Positions 26,635 to 34,256 of a DNA stretch of 52,941 nucleotides are shown piece by piece; position 1 is the stretch's first letter; the number at the start of each line of letters is the position of its first letter. The notes under the pieces were generated by a model. That model did not search any database and had not been told where the DNA came from. It was given only the letters and a program-made list of their open reading frames with translations. Source of the DNA: Actinomycetota bacterium (GTDB lineage: Bacteria > Actinomycetota > Thermoleophilia > RBG-16-64-13); NCBI GenBank assembly GCA_023483915.1, contig JAMDEO010000097.1, positions 1 to 52,941 of the forward strand, given 5' to 3'. The translations under genes and the position numbers were made by a program.

Positions 26635-29244
26635 ATGGCCGAGACTCGTCGGTTGACCAACCTCACGACCGGTGGTCCTGTTCACGTCGACGTTCGGGAC
26701 GGCAGGATCCTTCGCATCATGCCGTTGCAGCTAAACGGCAGTGATGGGCCTTCTTGGACCATCCGCGCCAGGAGTCGGGACTTCACCCCTCCCCGAAGGA
26801 CCACGCTCTCTTCGTGGACCGTGGCCCACAGATCCACCATCTATTCACCCAAGCGCATCCTGACGCCTCTGAAACGAGTCGACTTTAGTCCGCAGGGCGC
26901 AGCCGACTCAACCGGCCCCGGCGGACGCAATACTCACATGCGCGGCGAGTCGGGCTATGAGCCCATCAGCTGGGATGAGGCCTTGGACATCGTTGCCGGC
27001 GAGATGGTTCGGCTCAAGCGCGAATACGGGCCGGCGGCAATGATGACCACTCCATCGTCCCACCACATGTGGGGCAATGTGGGTTACCGGTTCAGCGCGT
27101 ACAACCGTTTCATGAATCTGTGGGGAATGACCTACATCGAGCACAATCCCGACAGCTGGGAGGGTTGGCAGTGGGGCGGCGACCACATGTGGGGCTTCAG
27201 CTCCCGGCTGGGCATTCCCGAGCAGTACGACCTCCTGGAAGACGCCCTGAAGAACGTGGAGATGATGGTGTTCTGGTCGTCTGACCCCGAAACTACTTGC
27301 GGCGTATACGGTTGCCATGAGAGCACTCCTCGCCGTCAGTGGCTCAAGGATCTCGGTGTAAAAATGATCTTCATTGATCCTTACTTCAACCACACCGCCG
27401 GCCTCTTCGGGGACAAGTGGCTGGCTCCGCGCATGGGCACGGACGCCGCTCTGGGCCTGGGCATTGCCTTCGTGTGGCTGACCGAGGGGATGTACGACAA
27501 GGAATACGTGGCCGCTCGCACCCACGGCTTTGACGAGTGGAAGCGGTACGTTCTGGGTGAAAGCGACGGTGTCCCCAAAACCCCCGCCTGGGCCGAGGGC
27601 GAAACCACGATTCCCGCCCGCGAGATACGGGCCCTCGCTCGAGAATGGGGCTCAAAGAGGACCATGCTGGCTGCCGGTGGAATGGGCGGATGGGGTGGCG
27701 CCTGCCGCTCCTCCTATGGCGCCGAATATGCCCGGACGATGATCGCTCTGGCTGCCATGCAGGGCATGGGCAAGCCCGGTAGCAACATCTATTCCACTAC
27801 CGGCGGCGTGCCCGCCGATCGTTCCTTCTGGTTCCCCGGCTATGCGGAGGGTGGCATCTCGGCCGATACCGCCAACACGGCGTCCGGCTACCGCTTGGCT
27901 GCCCGTATGTGGCCCAATGGAGGAGCAATTTCGAACCCGCAGCACGGCGCCGAGGGGCAAATAGGCTACCGCCTACGCATCCCCGAGATGATGAATCATG
28001 AAGACCTCGAGTGGCGTAGCAAAGGCTTCTGCGGCGGTTCCATCGAGATGCAGTTCAAGAAGTACCAATACCCGGCTTCGGGTTACCCACACGTGCAGAT
28101 GTACTACCGCTATGGTGGTTCCTTCATCGGAACAATGACCGAGACAAACCGATTCGTGCGGAGCTACAGGGAGGGGAAGGTCCCCTTTGTCGTGAACCAG
28201 TCTATTTGGCTTGAAGGCGAAGCGCGATTCGCCGACATTGTCCTGCCGGCATGCACCAACTTCGAACGCTACGACATCGGCGACTGGGCGCACCCCTCAG
28301 GCTACGGCACCCACAAGTTCGACCAGGTCAACCATCGGATCATCGTGTTTCAGCAGAAATGCGTCGAGCCGCTGGGCGACTCCAAGTCTGACTACGAGAT
28401 CTTCCGATTGCTGGCCAGACGCCTGGGCTTCGAGGACAAGTTCACCGAGGGCGGCCACACGGAGTACGACTGGGTGAAGCGAGTCTTCGAGGCCAGTGAT
28501 CTTCCCAGCCGCCTCACTTGGGAGGAGTTCGAGAAGAAGGGCTACTACCTGGTCCCGGTTCCCGAGGGTCAAGAGCCCACTCCGGCCCTGCGCTGGTTCG
28601 CTGAAGACCGGCCGAAGGATACTCCCGACTGGGGCCCGCCGCCCTGGGATCAGATCGGGGGAAGGGGTCTACAAACCCAGAGCGGCAAGATCGAGTTCGT
28701 CGCTAACAGCCTAAAACGTTTCTATGATACCGATGGTGAGGATCCGGAGCGTCCTGTCATGGGGCCGCAGTACCTACCTAGCTGGGAAGGCCATCACGCC
28801 GCCGAGGTTTTCGAGAAATATCCACTCGCCATGGTGTCCCCCCATCCTCGGTTCAGCTTCCACACCGTCAGTGACCTCAAACAGGCTTGGACGGATGAGA
28901 TCAAGGACCACAGGGTGCGAAAGGAAGACGGACACTACTACTGGATCATGCGCGTCAACTCCAAGGACGCAGCGGTGCGCGGTATTGCCGACGGCGATCT
29001 GATCCGCGCGTACAACGACCGGGCCTCCGTGATTTTGGCTGCGCAGGTGACCGAGCGCGTCCCGCCGGGAACGGTCCACTCGTACGAATCTTGTGGCGAC
29101 TACCTGCCACTGGGCGAGCCGGGCCGTTCTCCCGACCGGGCCGGGTGCGTCAACACGCTGACCTCAAAGCGCTTCATAACTCCGACCTCCCCCGGCCAAG
29201 CACCCAACTCGTGCCTGGTCGAGGTCGAGAAGTGGGAGGGATAG
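26635..29244 (+). CDS. Pyrogallol-phloroglucinol transhydroxylase large-subunit-like molybdopterin enzyme
   Basis: 869 residues of the DMSO-reductase superfamily, with no Tat signal and no N-terminal Fe-S Cys motif; cytoplasmic. The sequence follows the Pelobacter acidigallici transhydroxylase large subunit almost throughout (875 residues, from memory): PSSHHMWGNVGY, NPDSWEGWQWGG, GGWGGACR, FPGYAEGG, RWFAEDRPKDTPDWGPP, HSYESCGDYLPLG. By position, H143, Y151, D173, S174 (Mo ligand), W175, W353, Y403 and Y557 match published active-site residues, but P554 stands where Cys557 is expected. The Pelobacter enzyme moves hydroxyls between pyrogallol and tetrahydroxybenzene. No small Fe-S subunit gene is adjacent. 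AGGA lies 7 nt before the ATG. Confidence 0.88.
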   Translation: MAETRRLTNLTTGGPVHVDVRDGRILRIMPLQLNGSDGPSWTIRARSRDFTPPRRTTLSSWTVAHRSTIYSPKRILTPLKRVDFSPQGAADSTGPGGRNTHMRGESGYEPISWDEALDIVAGEMVRLKREYGPAAMMTTPSSHHMWGNVGYRFSAYNRFMNLWGMTYIEHNPDSWEGWQWGGDHMWGFSSRLGIPEQYDLLEDALKNVEMMVFWSSDPETTCGVYGCHESTPRRQWLKDLGVKMIFIDPYFNHTAGLFGDKWLAPRMGTDAALGLGIAFVWLTEGMYDKEYVAARTHGFDEWKRYVLGESDGVPKTPAWAEGETTIPAREIRALAREWGSKRTMLAAGGMGGWGGACRSSYGAEYARTMIALAAMQGMGKPGSNIYSTTGGVPADRSFWFPGYAEGGISADTANTASGYRLAARMWPNGGAISNPQHGAEGQIGYRLRIPEMMNHEDLEWRSKGFCGGSIEMQFKKYQYPASGYPHVQMYYRYGGSFIGTMTETNRFVRSYREGKVPFVVNQSIWLEGEARFADIVLPACTNFERYDIGDWAHPSGYGTHKFDQVNHRIIVFQQKCVEPLGDSKSDYEIFRLLARRLGFEDKFTEGGHTEYDWVKRVFEASDLPSRLTWEEFEKKGYYLVPVPEGQEPTPALRWFAEDRPKDTPDWGPPPWDQIGGRGLQTQSGKIEFVANSLKRFYDTDGEDPERPVMGPQYLPSWEGHHAAEVFEKYPLAMVSPHPRFSFHTVSDLKQAWTDEIKDHRVRKEDGHYYWIMRVNSKDAAVRGIADGDLIRAYNDRASVILAAQVTERVPPGTVHSYESCGDYLPLGEPGRSPDRAGCVNTLTSKRFITPTSPGQAPNSCLVEVEKWEG

Positions 29245-29335
29245 GAAGCCGCGATCATAGTCCAGCCGCGCCGGCGGTAAGGCCGCGGAGCCAAGCTCCG
29301 ATGCGGAGCCGGGGGCTTGACCTCCGACCCTCAGA

Positions 29336-31210
29336 TTACGAGTGGCCCTTGGGCGTCTTCCCCTGCCTTTTGCCCGCTTTCCTACGTGACAACAGGCGCC
29401 GGCCGGCTCCGCCGGCGAAGGGGAAAATCGCCAACACTGCCGCTATCAGCGCTCCGGGGGCCTGCGGCCGTAACGAGGCCGACAGAGTAGTAGTCGGCGA
29501 TTCGGAGGCGGGAGTATCCGTCGATGTCGTCGCCGAAGTCCCTTCCGTGGTCGCCGTTGTGGTCGTTGCAGGATTCTCCGTGGTGGTGCTGCCACCCGCC
29601 GGAGGCGAGGCGGTAGTTGTTGTGGCGGCGCCACCGCTAAAGGCCTGAGCGCCCTTCAGCACCACGTCGTACGTAACGAAACCGCTCACTCCGGCTGCCA
29701 TATCCCCGAGGTTCCAACGAACTGCGGTCCCGTCTTCAAGTACCCCGCTGACATCTTCCGGTCCGGGGTTCCGATAGTCTATCCGGTAGTGAATGCGATC
29801 GCCGGGGCTGAGGTTCCCGTCCTGATCGAGATCGTCGTACCCCACGGCCTGTGCACTGAGAGTAAGGGCAGACGGGGAAGAGACCGTGGCCTGGCTCTCC
29901 GTCGTCGAAGTCGTGGGAAGTTCGCTCGAGTGCAGACCGCCCGTCGCTACGGAGACGACTACTGACTTGAAGACGGGTTCCCGGCTGTCCGCAGTGAGCA
30001 CTACGATGTTGACCACATCGTTGGGTGCGGCCACAACTATCGGAGTTCTCGCCGACGAGGCGGTTGTCGTGGTGCTCTCGCCCGTCGCAGGAATGCTCGT
30101 CCCCCCCGAGGCCGAGCCGGATACGACAACCGGAGCGACCACCGACGTGAAGACGGGCCCCCACTTGTCAGTGATGAGCACGGCAATGTTGACCACGTTG
30201 ACGGGCGGAGCCGTGGAGGCGGCTTCAGATGCTTCAGGTATAGGAGCCTGCTCCGTCGTCACGATCGTGGTCGTGGGCATATTCGCACTGGTTGTGGTGC
30301 TCTGACTGTTGGTTGTGGGAGTCTCTTCGGTGGTTGTGGTGCTCTGACCGGTAGTCGTCGTGCTCTGGCTGGTCGGGGTGCCGCCGCCAGCAGTCGTCGT
30401 GGTCTCCCCGGCAGCCGCGGCGCCCTGACCGGTAGTTGTTGTGGCCGCGCCACCACTGAAGGCCTGAGCGCCCTTCAGCACCACGTCGTACGTAACGAAA
30501 CCGCTCACTCCGGCTGCCATATCCCCGAGGTTCCAACGAACTGCGGTCCCGTCGAATGATCCCCCACCCGTGACTCCTTCGACCGAAGCCACATGGGCCG
30601 TATCGAGTTCGTCACGCAGCAGTACCCCACTGACATCTTCCGGTCCGGGGTTCCGATAGTCTATCCGGTAGTGAATGCGATCGCCGGGGCTGAGGTTCCC
30701 GTCCTGATCGAGATCGTCGTACCCCACGATCTGCTTTGTGAGGGTATGAGGAAATGCACTGGTGTCCGCCATGAAGCCCAAGCTGTGGAGGTGGCAGGAC
30801 AAACAGTCGCCAGGCCGGGGCGACCCAGCAACGTATTGCTTCACTGCCGGGTCGCTGTGGATGGAATTGAGATCGTGACACCTTCCACAAAGCGCCGGCA
30901 CCTCAGCCACCAACAGATTCGCGGCGCTTGCTTTGTGGGGAACGTGGCAACCATCGCACGGAAGGGAAAACGGAACCACCACTCCCTGGCGGCCCGCGTT
31001 GGTGTGGGTCACGATGCGACCCGGCAAGGTGGGAACAGTGGAACTGGAGGTCGAGGAGTCGACTATGCTGGTCGAAGTTTCAGTGGGAGGGAAGCCGGGC
31101 TGGGCATAGACGGCCAGTGCCACAAGCGGCACCAGGGCCGCACCAAGGACCAACGCCAGCCAAAGACGCGGGCGCCCGGTCGCAGCGCGGATCTTAGACA
31201 ACTTCGCCAA
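29336..31210 (-). CDS. Secreted triheme cytochrome c with duplicated DUF11-like domain and C-terminal anchor
   Basis: 624 residues. Signal peptide about 14-37 (LWLALVLGAALVPLVALAVYA), then three CXXCH motifs (CDGCH, CGRCH, CLSCH) in about residues 85-145. Next come two copies of a beta-rich module starting VGYDDLDQDGNLSPGD, whose DxDxDGxxS loop is EF-hand/dockerin-like, ending FVTYDVVLKGAQAFSGGA; the second copy lacks 21 residues. They are joined by Thr-rich linkers and a shorter twofold repeat (VVNIAVL...GPVFTSVV / VVNIVVL...EPVFKSVV). The C-terminus is a hydrophobic helix plus RRLLSRRK. Likely a membrane-anchored wall-spanning electron carrier. TTG start has GGAGG 9 nt upstream. Confidence 0.82.
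   Translation of the reverse strand: MAKLSKIRAATGRPRLWLALVLGAALVPLVALAVYAQPGFPPTETSTSIVDSSTSSSTVPTLPGRIVTHTNAGRQGVVVPFSLPCDGCHVPHKASAANLLVAEVPALCGRCHDLNSIHSDPAVKQYVAGSPRPGDCLSCHLHSLGFMADTSAFPHTLTKQIVGYDDLDQDGNLSPGDRIHYRIDYRNPGPEDVSGVLLRDELDTAHVASVEGVTGGGSFDGTAVRWNLGDMAAGVSGFVTYDVVLKGAQAFSGGAATTTTGQGAAAAGETTTTAGGGTPTSQSTTTTGQSTTTTEETPTTNSQSTTTSANMPTTTIVTTEQAPIPEASEAASTAPPVNVVNIAVLITDKWGPVFTSVVAPVVVSGSASGGTSIPATGESTTTTASSARTPIVVAAPNDVVNIVVLTADSREPVFKSVVVSVATGGLHSSELPTTSTTESQATVSSPSALTLSAQAVGYDDLDQDGNLSPGDRIHYRIDYRNPGPEDVSGVLEDGTAVRWNLGDMAAGVSGFVTYDVVLKGAQAFSGGAATTTTASPPAGGSTTTENPATTTTATTEGTSATTSTDTPASESPTTTLSASLRPQAPGALIAAVLAIFPFAGGAGRRLLSRRKAGKRQGKTPKGHS
29612..29845 (-). repeat. Internal duplication, C-terminal copy (63-bp deletion)
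   Basis: Nearly identical at the DNA level to 30431-30727 apart from a 63-bp in-frame deletion that removes LRDELDTAHVASVEGVTGGG and flanking residues. Almost no synonymous changes, so the duplication is recent or is homogenised by gene conversion. Confidence 0.85.
30431..30727 (-). repeat. Internal duplication, N-terminal full-length copy
   Basis: Full-length partner of 29612-29845, encoding VGYDDLDQDGNLSPGD through AFSGGAATTTT including the segment missing from the other copy. Both copies end in Thr-rich codon runs, which could promote slippage or recombination. Confidence 0.85.
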
Positions 31211-31242
31211 GCTGGCTAGCCTCCGATCAACCCAACCGCCTT

Positions 31243-32307
31243 TTACGAACCCGCCCCTTGGGGGGTAGCCGGCAGATCGAATACAAACAGTCCGGCATAA
31301 CGGTCGACGACATAGAGCTTACCGTCCATGATCTTCAGCCCGTGAGGAGCCTCAAACAATGGGGCCGAGTTCTGGTCCCCGGGGTCCTTGCGACCCACGA
31401 GACCCAAATAGGTTCCGGCCTGATCAAACACTTGGACCGCGACCGCCAGACTATCGCTCACATAGATATTCCCGGCATCGTCTACGGCCACCGCCTTTGC
31501 CCGGGAAAAGCGGCCGGCCGTGTCGCCCGACTGTCCAAAAGCCGACACGAACTTGCCGTCAGCTGAGTACTTCTTGACCTGTGCGTTCAGTATGTCGACG
31601 ACATACACGTTCCCATCCCTATCGAGCGCCAGCCCGCCGGGGACATTGAAGCCGTTCTCGCCTGTCGCAGGCACGCCGCTCCCAACCGTCCAGAGAAGAT
31701 TGCCGGCTGTGTCGTACTTGATCAGCCTGTGGTTGTTCGCGTCGCTCACCGCGAACGAACCGTCACTCCAAACTGCAATGCCGATAGGCCGGGGCGGCAG
31801 GGCGTCTGCGGAATTACCTCTGGCTAGAGTGATCACCTGGCTCACTTTTCCCGAGGGGGCCAGGATAAGCACCCGTCCGGTCCCCGAATCGGCGACATAC
31901 AGCTGTCCTTGGTTGCTGGCGATCGCCATCGGCGCGGATAGAACCAGCTTGGGGTCGACTTGCCCGTCCAGCACGAGTGAACTCTTCCCGTCGGCCGTCA
32001 CTTCAACCAGTTGGCCGTGGCCCGTATCGACTACGAACATCGTGCCGTCGATTACGGCCATGTCGGCAGGTTGGTCCGCCGGTAAGGAGGGGCCTATCTC
32101 GACATGCAAAGCGAGCGTAGCCTGCCACACTTTGTCGGATACCGGCTGTGACTCATTCTCGGACCCTTGGCCAGGGACCAACTGGCCCGCCGATGTGCTA
32201 ACGGTCCCGTTATTCTCAGAACCTGCACATCCGGAGACGAGACTGACCGCCAGGACGGTTAGGGCACCCCCCACCAAGACGAGATACCAGAACCTCCTTG
32301 ACTTCAT
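31243..32307 (-). CDS. NHL-repeat beta-propeller lipoprotein
   Basis: 354 residues. Lipoprotein signal with lipobox LVSGC (Cys27), then a Ser/Gly-rich tether and a propeller of about six NHL blades (QLYVADSGTGRVLILAPSGK, FAVSDANNHRLIKYDTAGNL, GNVYVVDILNAQVKKYSADG, GNIYVSDSLAVAVQVFDQAG, KLYVVDRYAGLFVFDLPA). No catalytic residues are evident; a scaffold or binding role at the cell surface is likely. It lies between two cytochrome c genes (32 nt and 69 nt away) on the same strand, and GGAGAG precedes the ATG. In other electron-transfer clusters such proteins accompany multiheme cytochromes. Confidence 0.85.
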   Translation of the reverse strand: MKSRRFWYLVLVGGALTVLAVSLVSGCAGSENNGTVSTSAGQLVPGQGSENESQPVSDKVWQATLALHVEIGPSLPADQPADMAVIDGTMFVVDTGHGQLVEVTADGKSSLVLDGQVDPKLVLSAPMAIASNQGQLYVADSGTGRVLILAPSGKVSQVITLARGNSADALPPRPIGIAVWSDGSFAVSDANNHRLIKYDTAGNLLWTVGSGVPATGENGFNVPGGLALDRDGNVYVVDILNAQVKKYSADGKFVSAFGQSGDTAGRFSRAKAVAVDDAGNIYVSDSLAVAVQVFDQAGTYLGLVGRKDPGDQNSAPLFEAPHGLKIMDGKLYVVDRYAGLFVFDLPATPQGAGS

Positions 32308-32376
32308 TAAGTCTCTCCAATCAATCTTATTGAGGCGTACCGCGAAGACTCTGCCGTGCTCTCGAACACATGATCC

Positions 32377-33201
32377 CTACTTGTGGCAATTGATGCACAA
32401 CTGCGCGGGAGCCATGGTGTTCAATGAGTTCTCATCGGTGATCGAGCCGTGCGGCGTGTGACACGATTCGCAAGCCAATACCGCATTGGCCTTGGCCGAC
32501 ACGAGGTTGGTTGTTGGATCAAACAACCTCGTACCGGTGTAATCTCCAGCAAACGGATTCCAAATCGCGTCGATAGGCATGCTGACTGCGCTCGGAACGA
32601 TGTGGGTCCTGTGATTGATACCCGTGCCGCCCAGGCTCGCATCGAGGTTACCGGCGTGACAAGCAACGCACACGTTACCTCCAGGGGTGACGGTAACGTG
32701 GGCGCCATTGGCCCCCGTGCGCCCGTAGATCAAGAAATCGGTGTTGCCATCGTCGTGAGGGTTATGGCAAAGATCGCAGTCCCTGCCCGGGCCATAGGGC
32801 TGACCTTTTTGCGACCCGCTGGTAATGAGCGTGGAGGCCGCCTTGGTTTTGTGATTCGCCTTCGTGGGGTCGAAAACGGTTTTCATGCCCGTTACCGCGA
32901 CGGTCCCGTCGTGGCAGCTGTAGCACAAAGGTTTGATGGCCGTGGTCGAGCTAGGGCCGACAGAACTACCACCACCGGACGCGTGAGGATTCCGCGCCCA
33001 GAGGAAGGCTCCGCTGGCGTCGTGCGGGATATGGCAGCCCTCACAGGGATTTGCGCCTGGAAGACCTCTGGTGACATTGTGAACTGTGTTTACCACATTG
33101 GAGTGATCGCCGGGGGCGGCCGAGGCTATCGAAACAAAGGCCATCAGGAAGACCATGAAAACGATCAGAGCAATGCTGACTAGACCAATCTTCTTGCCCA
33201 C
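32377..33201 (-). CDS. Secreted hexaheme c-type cytochrome
   Basis: 274 residues from GTG at 33201 (VGKKIGLVSIALIVFMVFLM), with GGGAG 8 nt upstream. The N-terminal signal peptide ends near SIASA. Six CXXCH motifs: CEGCH, CYSCH, CDLCH, CVACH, CESCH and CINCH, the last at the C-terminus; four are followed by PH or HxPH spacing typical of doubled-CXXCH proteins (CHIPHD, CHNPHD, CHTPHG). No C-terminal anchor, so it is soluble outside the membrane or bound to partners. The operator-like motif at 33520-33536 lies 319 nt upstream. Upstream frame to 33357 is not signal-peptide-like and is excluded. Confidence 0.88.
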   Translation of the reverse strand: MGKKIGLVSIALIVFMVFLMAFVSIASAAPGDHSNVVNTVHNVTRGLPGANPCEGCHIPHDASGAFLWARNPHASGGGSSVGPSSTTAIKPLCYSCHDGTVAVTGMKTVFDPTKANHKTKAASTLITSGSQKGQPYGPGRDCDLCHNPHDDGNTDFLIYGRTGANGAHVTVTPGGNVCVACHAGNLDASLGGTGINHRTHIVPSAVSMPIDAIWNPFAGDYTGTRLFDPTTNLVSAKANAVLACESCHTPHGSITDENSLNTMAPAQLCINCHK

Positions 33202-33519
33202 TAATTTGTCTCCCTTCCAACGTTCAGAGAGGTATTTCTGCTTCCGAGGAGGAGAACCTGCGCACCCCCTGAGGGCAGTTGAGCCATCAAGGCAACCGAG
33301 TTGGCCAGGCGACTTGCTCGGATGACCTTCGCTCGGGATGCCCGGGCGTGAGAACAAGGGCGAACCCTGTCATCGAAAAATGACCGGACACGTGATACCC
33401 CGTCGTCTTGCGCATGCCGAAGAACCCGACTCAGCGCTCCCCCCTTGTACCCAAAAGCCGGACGGAAAAGTCCCGCTCAACTTTATCATGGTTGCCGAGG
33501 AACAGGTCGACCGGGAGAG
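33202..33519 (-). other. Long leader of the hexaheme cytochrome gene
   Basis: A 318-nt gene-free, GC-rich stretch between the response regulator stop and the cytochrome start. It contains several potential stems on the minus strand (for example GGCAACTCGG/TTGCC-type segments and CCCTCAGGGGG). I cannot assign a riboswitch class. Apart from the motif at its upstream edge, I see no ORF of merit. Confidence 0.35.
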
Positions 33520-33536
33520 CTAAGGAAAACCTAAGA
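33520..33536 (-). promoter_or_regulatory. Regulon motif TCTTAGGNNTTCCTTAG, copy upstream of the hexaheme gene
   Basis: Minus-strand TCTTAGGTTTTCCTTAG, overlapping the response-regulator stop codon. It matches the copies at 37228 and 41552 at all 15 fixed positions: two TTAG half-sites 11 bp apart. The third half-site found at +32 in the other two copies is not present here. Confidence 0.65.
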
Positions 33537-34253
33537 AGGGGCCGCGGCTTCAGTCTGGATGTCAGGACCGCGGAAGCTATAGCCGACACCCGGGTAGGTC
33601 AGAACGTACTCGGGGTGCCGGGGATCCTTCTCCAGCTTCTTTCGTAAGTAGCCGATATAGACCCAGACATATTGGGTCTCTTCACGACAGGCGCTTCCCC
33701 ACACCCGCGCCAGAAGTTCCTCTGTCAGCATGACCCGGCCCGCATTACGGCACAGTTCCGCCAACAGTTTGTACTCCGTGGCACTAAGTCGTACTTCTTC
33801 TCCGCGGATCTCCACTCTCCGCCTCTGGAAGTCGATAACGAAATCGCCGCTGCGAAGCTCTGTGCCCGGGCCTCCGGTGTCACTCGCCCGCACCCGGCGT
33901 AGCAGCGCACGCACGCGCGCGAGCAATTCCGACGTGCTGAAGGGCTTGGTCAAGTAGTCATCGGCTCCTGCATCTAGGCCCGTCACCTTGTCCGTGTCGT
34001 TTACCCGCGCAGTCAGCATCAGAATGGGCATACTCGATTTCTCACGCAGCCGCCGGCACACCTCAAACCCATCCATATCGGGAAGCATGACGTCGAGGAT
34101 CACAAGATCGGGCCCGCGGGCAGCGGCGGCCAAGAGCGCCCCCTTGCCGTCGCGGGCTACACTCACCCGGTAGCCGCTGGCCTTCAACTCACTGCGGAGG
34201 AAGGCGAGCAGCCGAGGCTCATCGTCCACAACAAGAATGTCACCCTGATGCAC
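33531..34253 (-). CDS. OmpR/PhoB-family response regulator
   Basis: 240 residues. Receiver domain: ILVVDDEPRL acid pocket, phospho-Asp in DLVILDVMLPDMDGFEV, switch Thr in MLTARV, Lys in DYLTKPFS. The C-terminal winged helix (SATEYKLLAELCRNAGRVMLTEELL ... VWVYIGYLRKKL ... VGYSF) is of the OmpR type, which binds direct repeats about 11 bp apart. GTG start begins 3 nt after the kinase stop, so it is the obvious partner of the upstream kinase. It is the best candidate to bind the TCTTAG direct repeats. Confidence 0.93.
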   Translation of the reverse strand: MHQGDILVVDDEPRLLAFLRSELKASGYRVSVARDGKGALLAAAARGPDLVILDVMLPDMDGFEVCRRLREKSSMPILMLTARVNDTDKVTGLDAGADDYLTKPFSTSELLARVRALLRRVRASDTGGPGTELRSGDFVIDFQRRRVEIRGEEVRLSATEYKLLAELCRNAGRVMLTEELLARVWGSACREETQYVWVYIGYLRKKLEKDPRHPEYVLTYPGVGYSFRGPDIQTEAAAPS

Positions 34254-34256
34254 GTA

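Noticed and set aside
29245-29335. Inverted repeat between the convergent molybdoenzyme and triheme genes as terminator
   Set aside because: GGAGC-type stem is plausible, but no T-run on either strand; not firm enough to list.
29612-30727. CRISPR-like or tandem repeat array
   Set aside because: Only two copies, in frame inside a coding sequence; a domain duplication.
30734-31219. Plus-strand frames opposite the triheme gene (up to 208 codons)
   Set aside because: Shadow frames of the Thr-rich coding sequence.
33202-33519. Possible GEMM (c-di-GMP/cGAMP) riboswitch
   Set aside because: Some short resemblances (GCGCAAGACGACGGGG), but the conserved core GGCAAACC...CGCAAAGC is not present; kept only as a structured-leader question.
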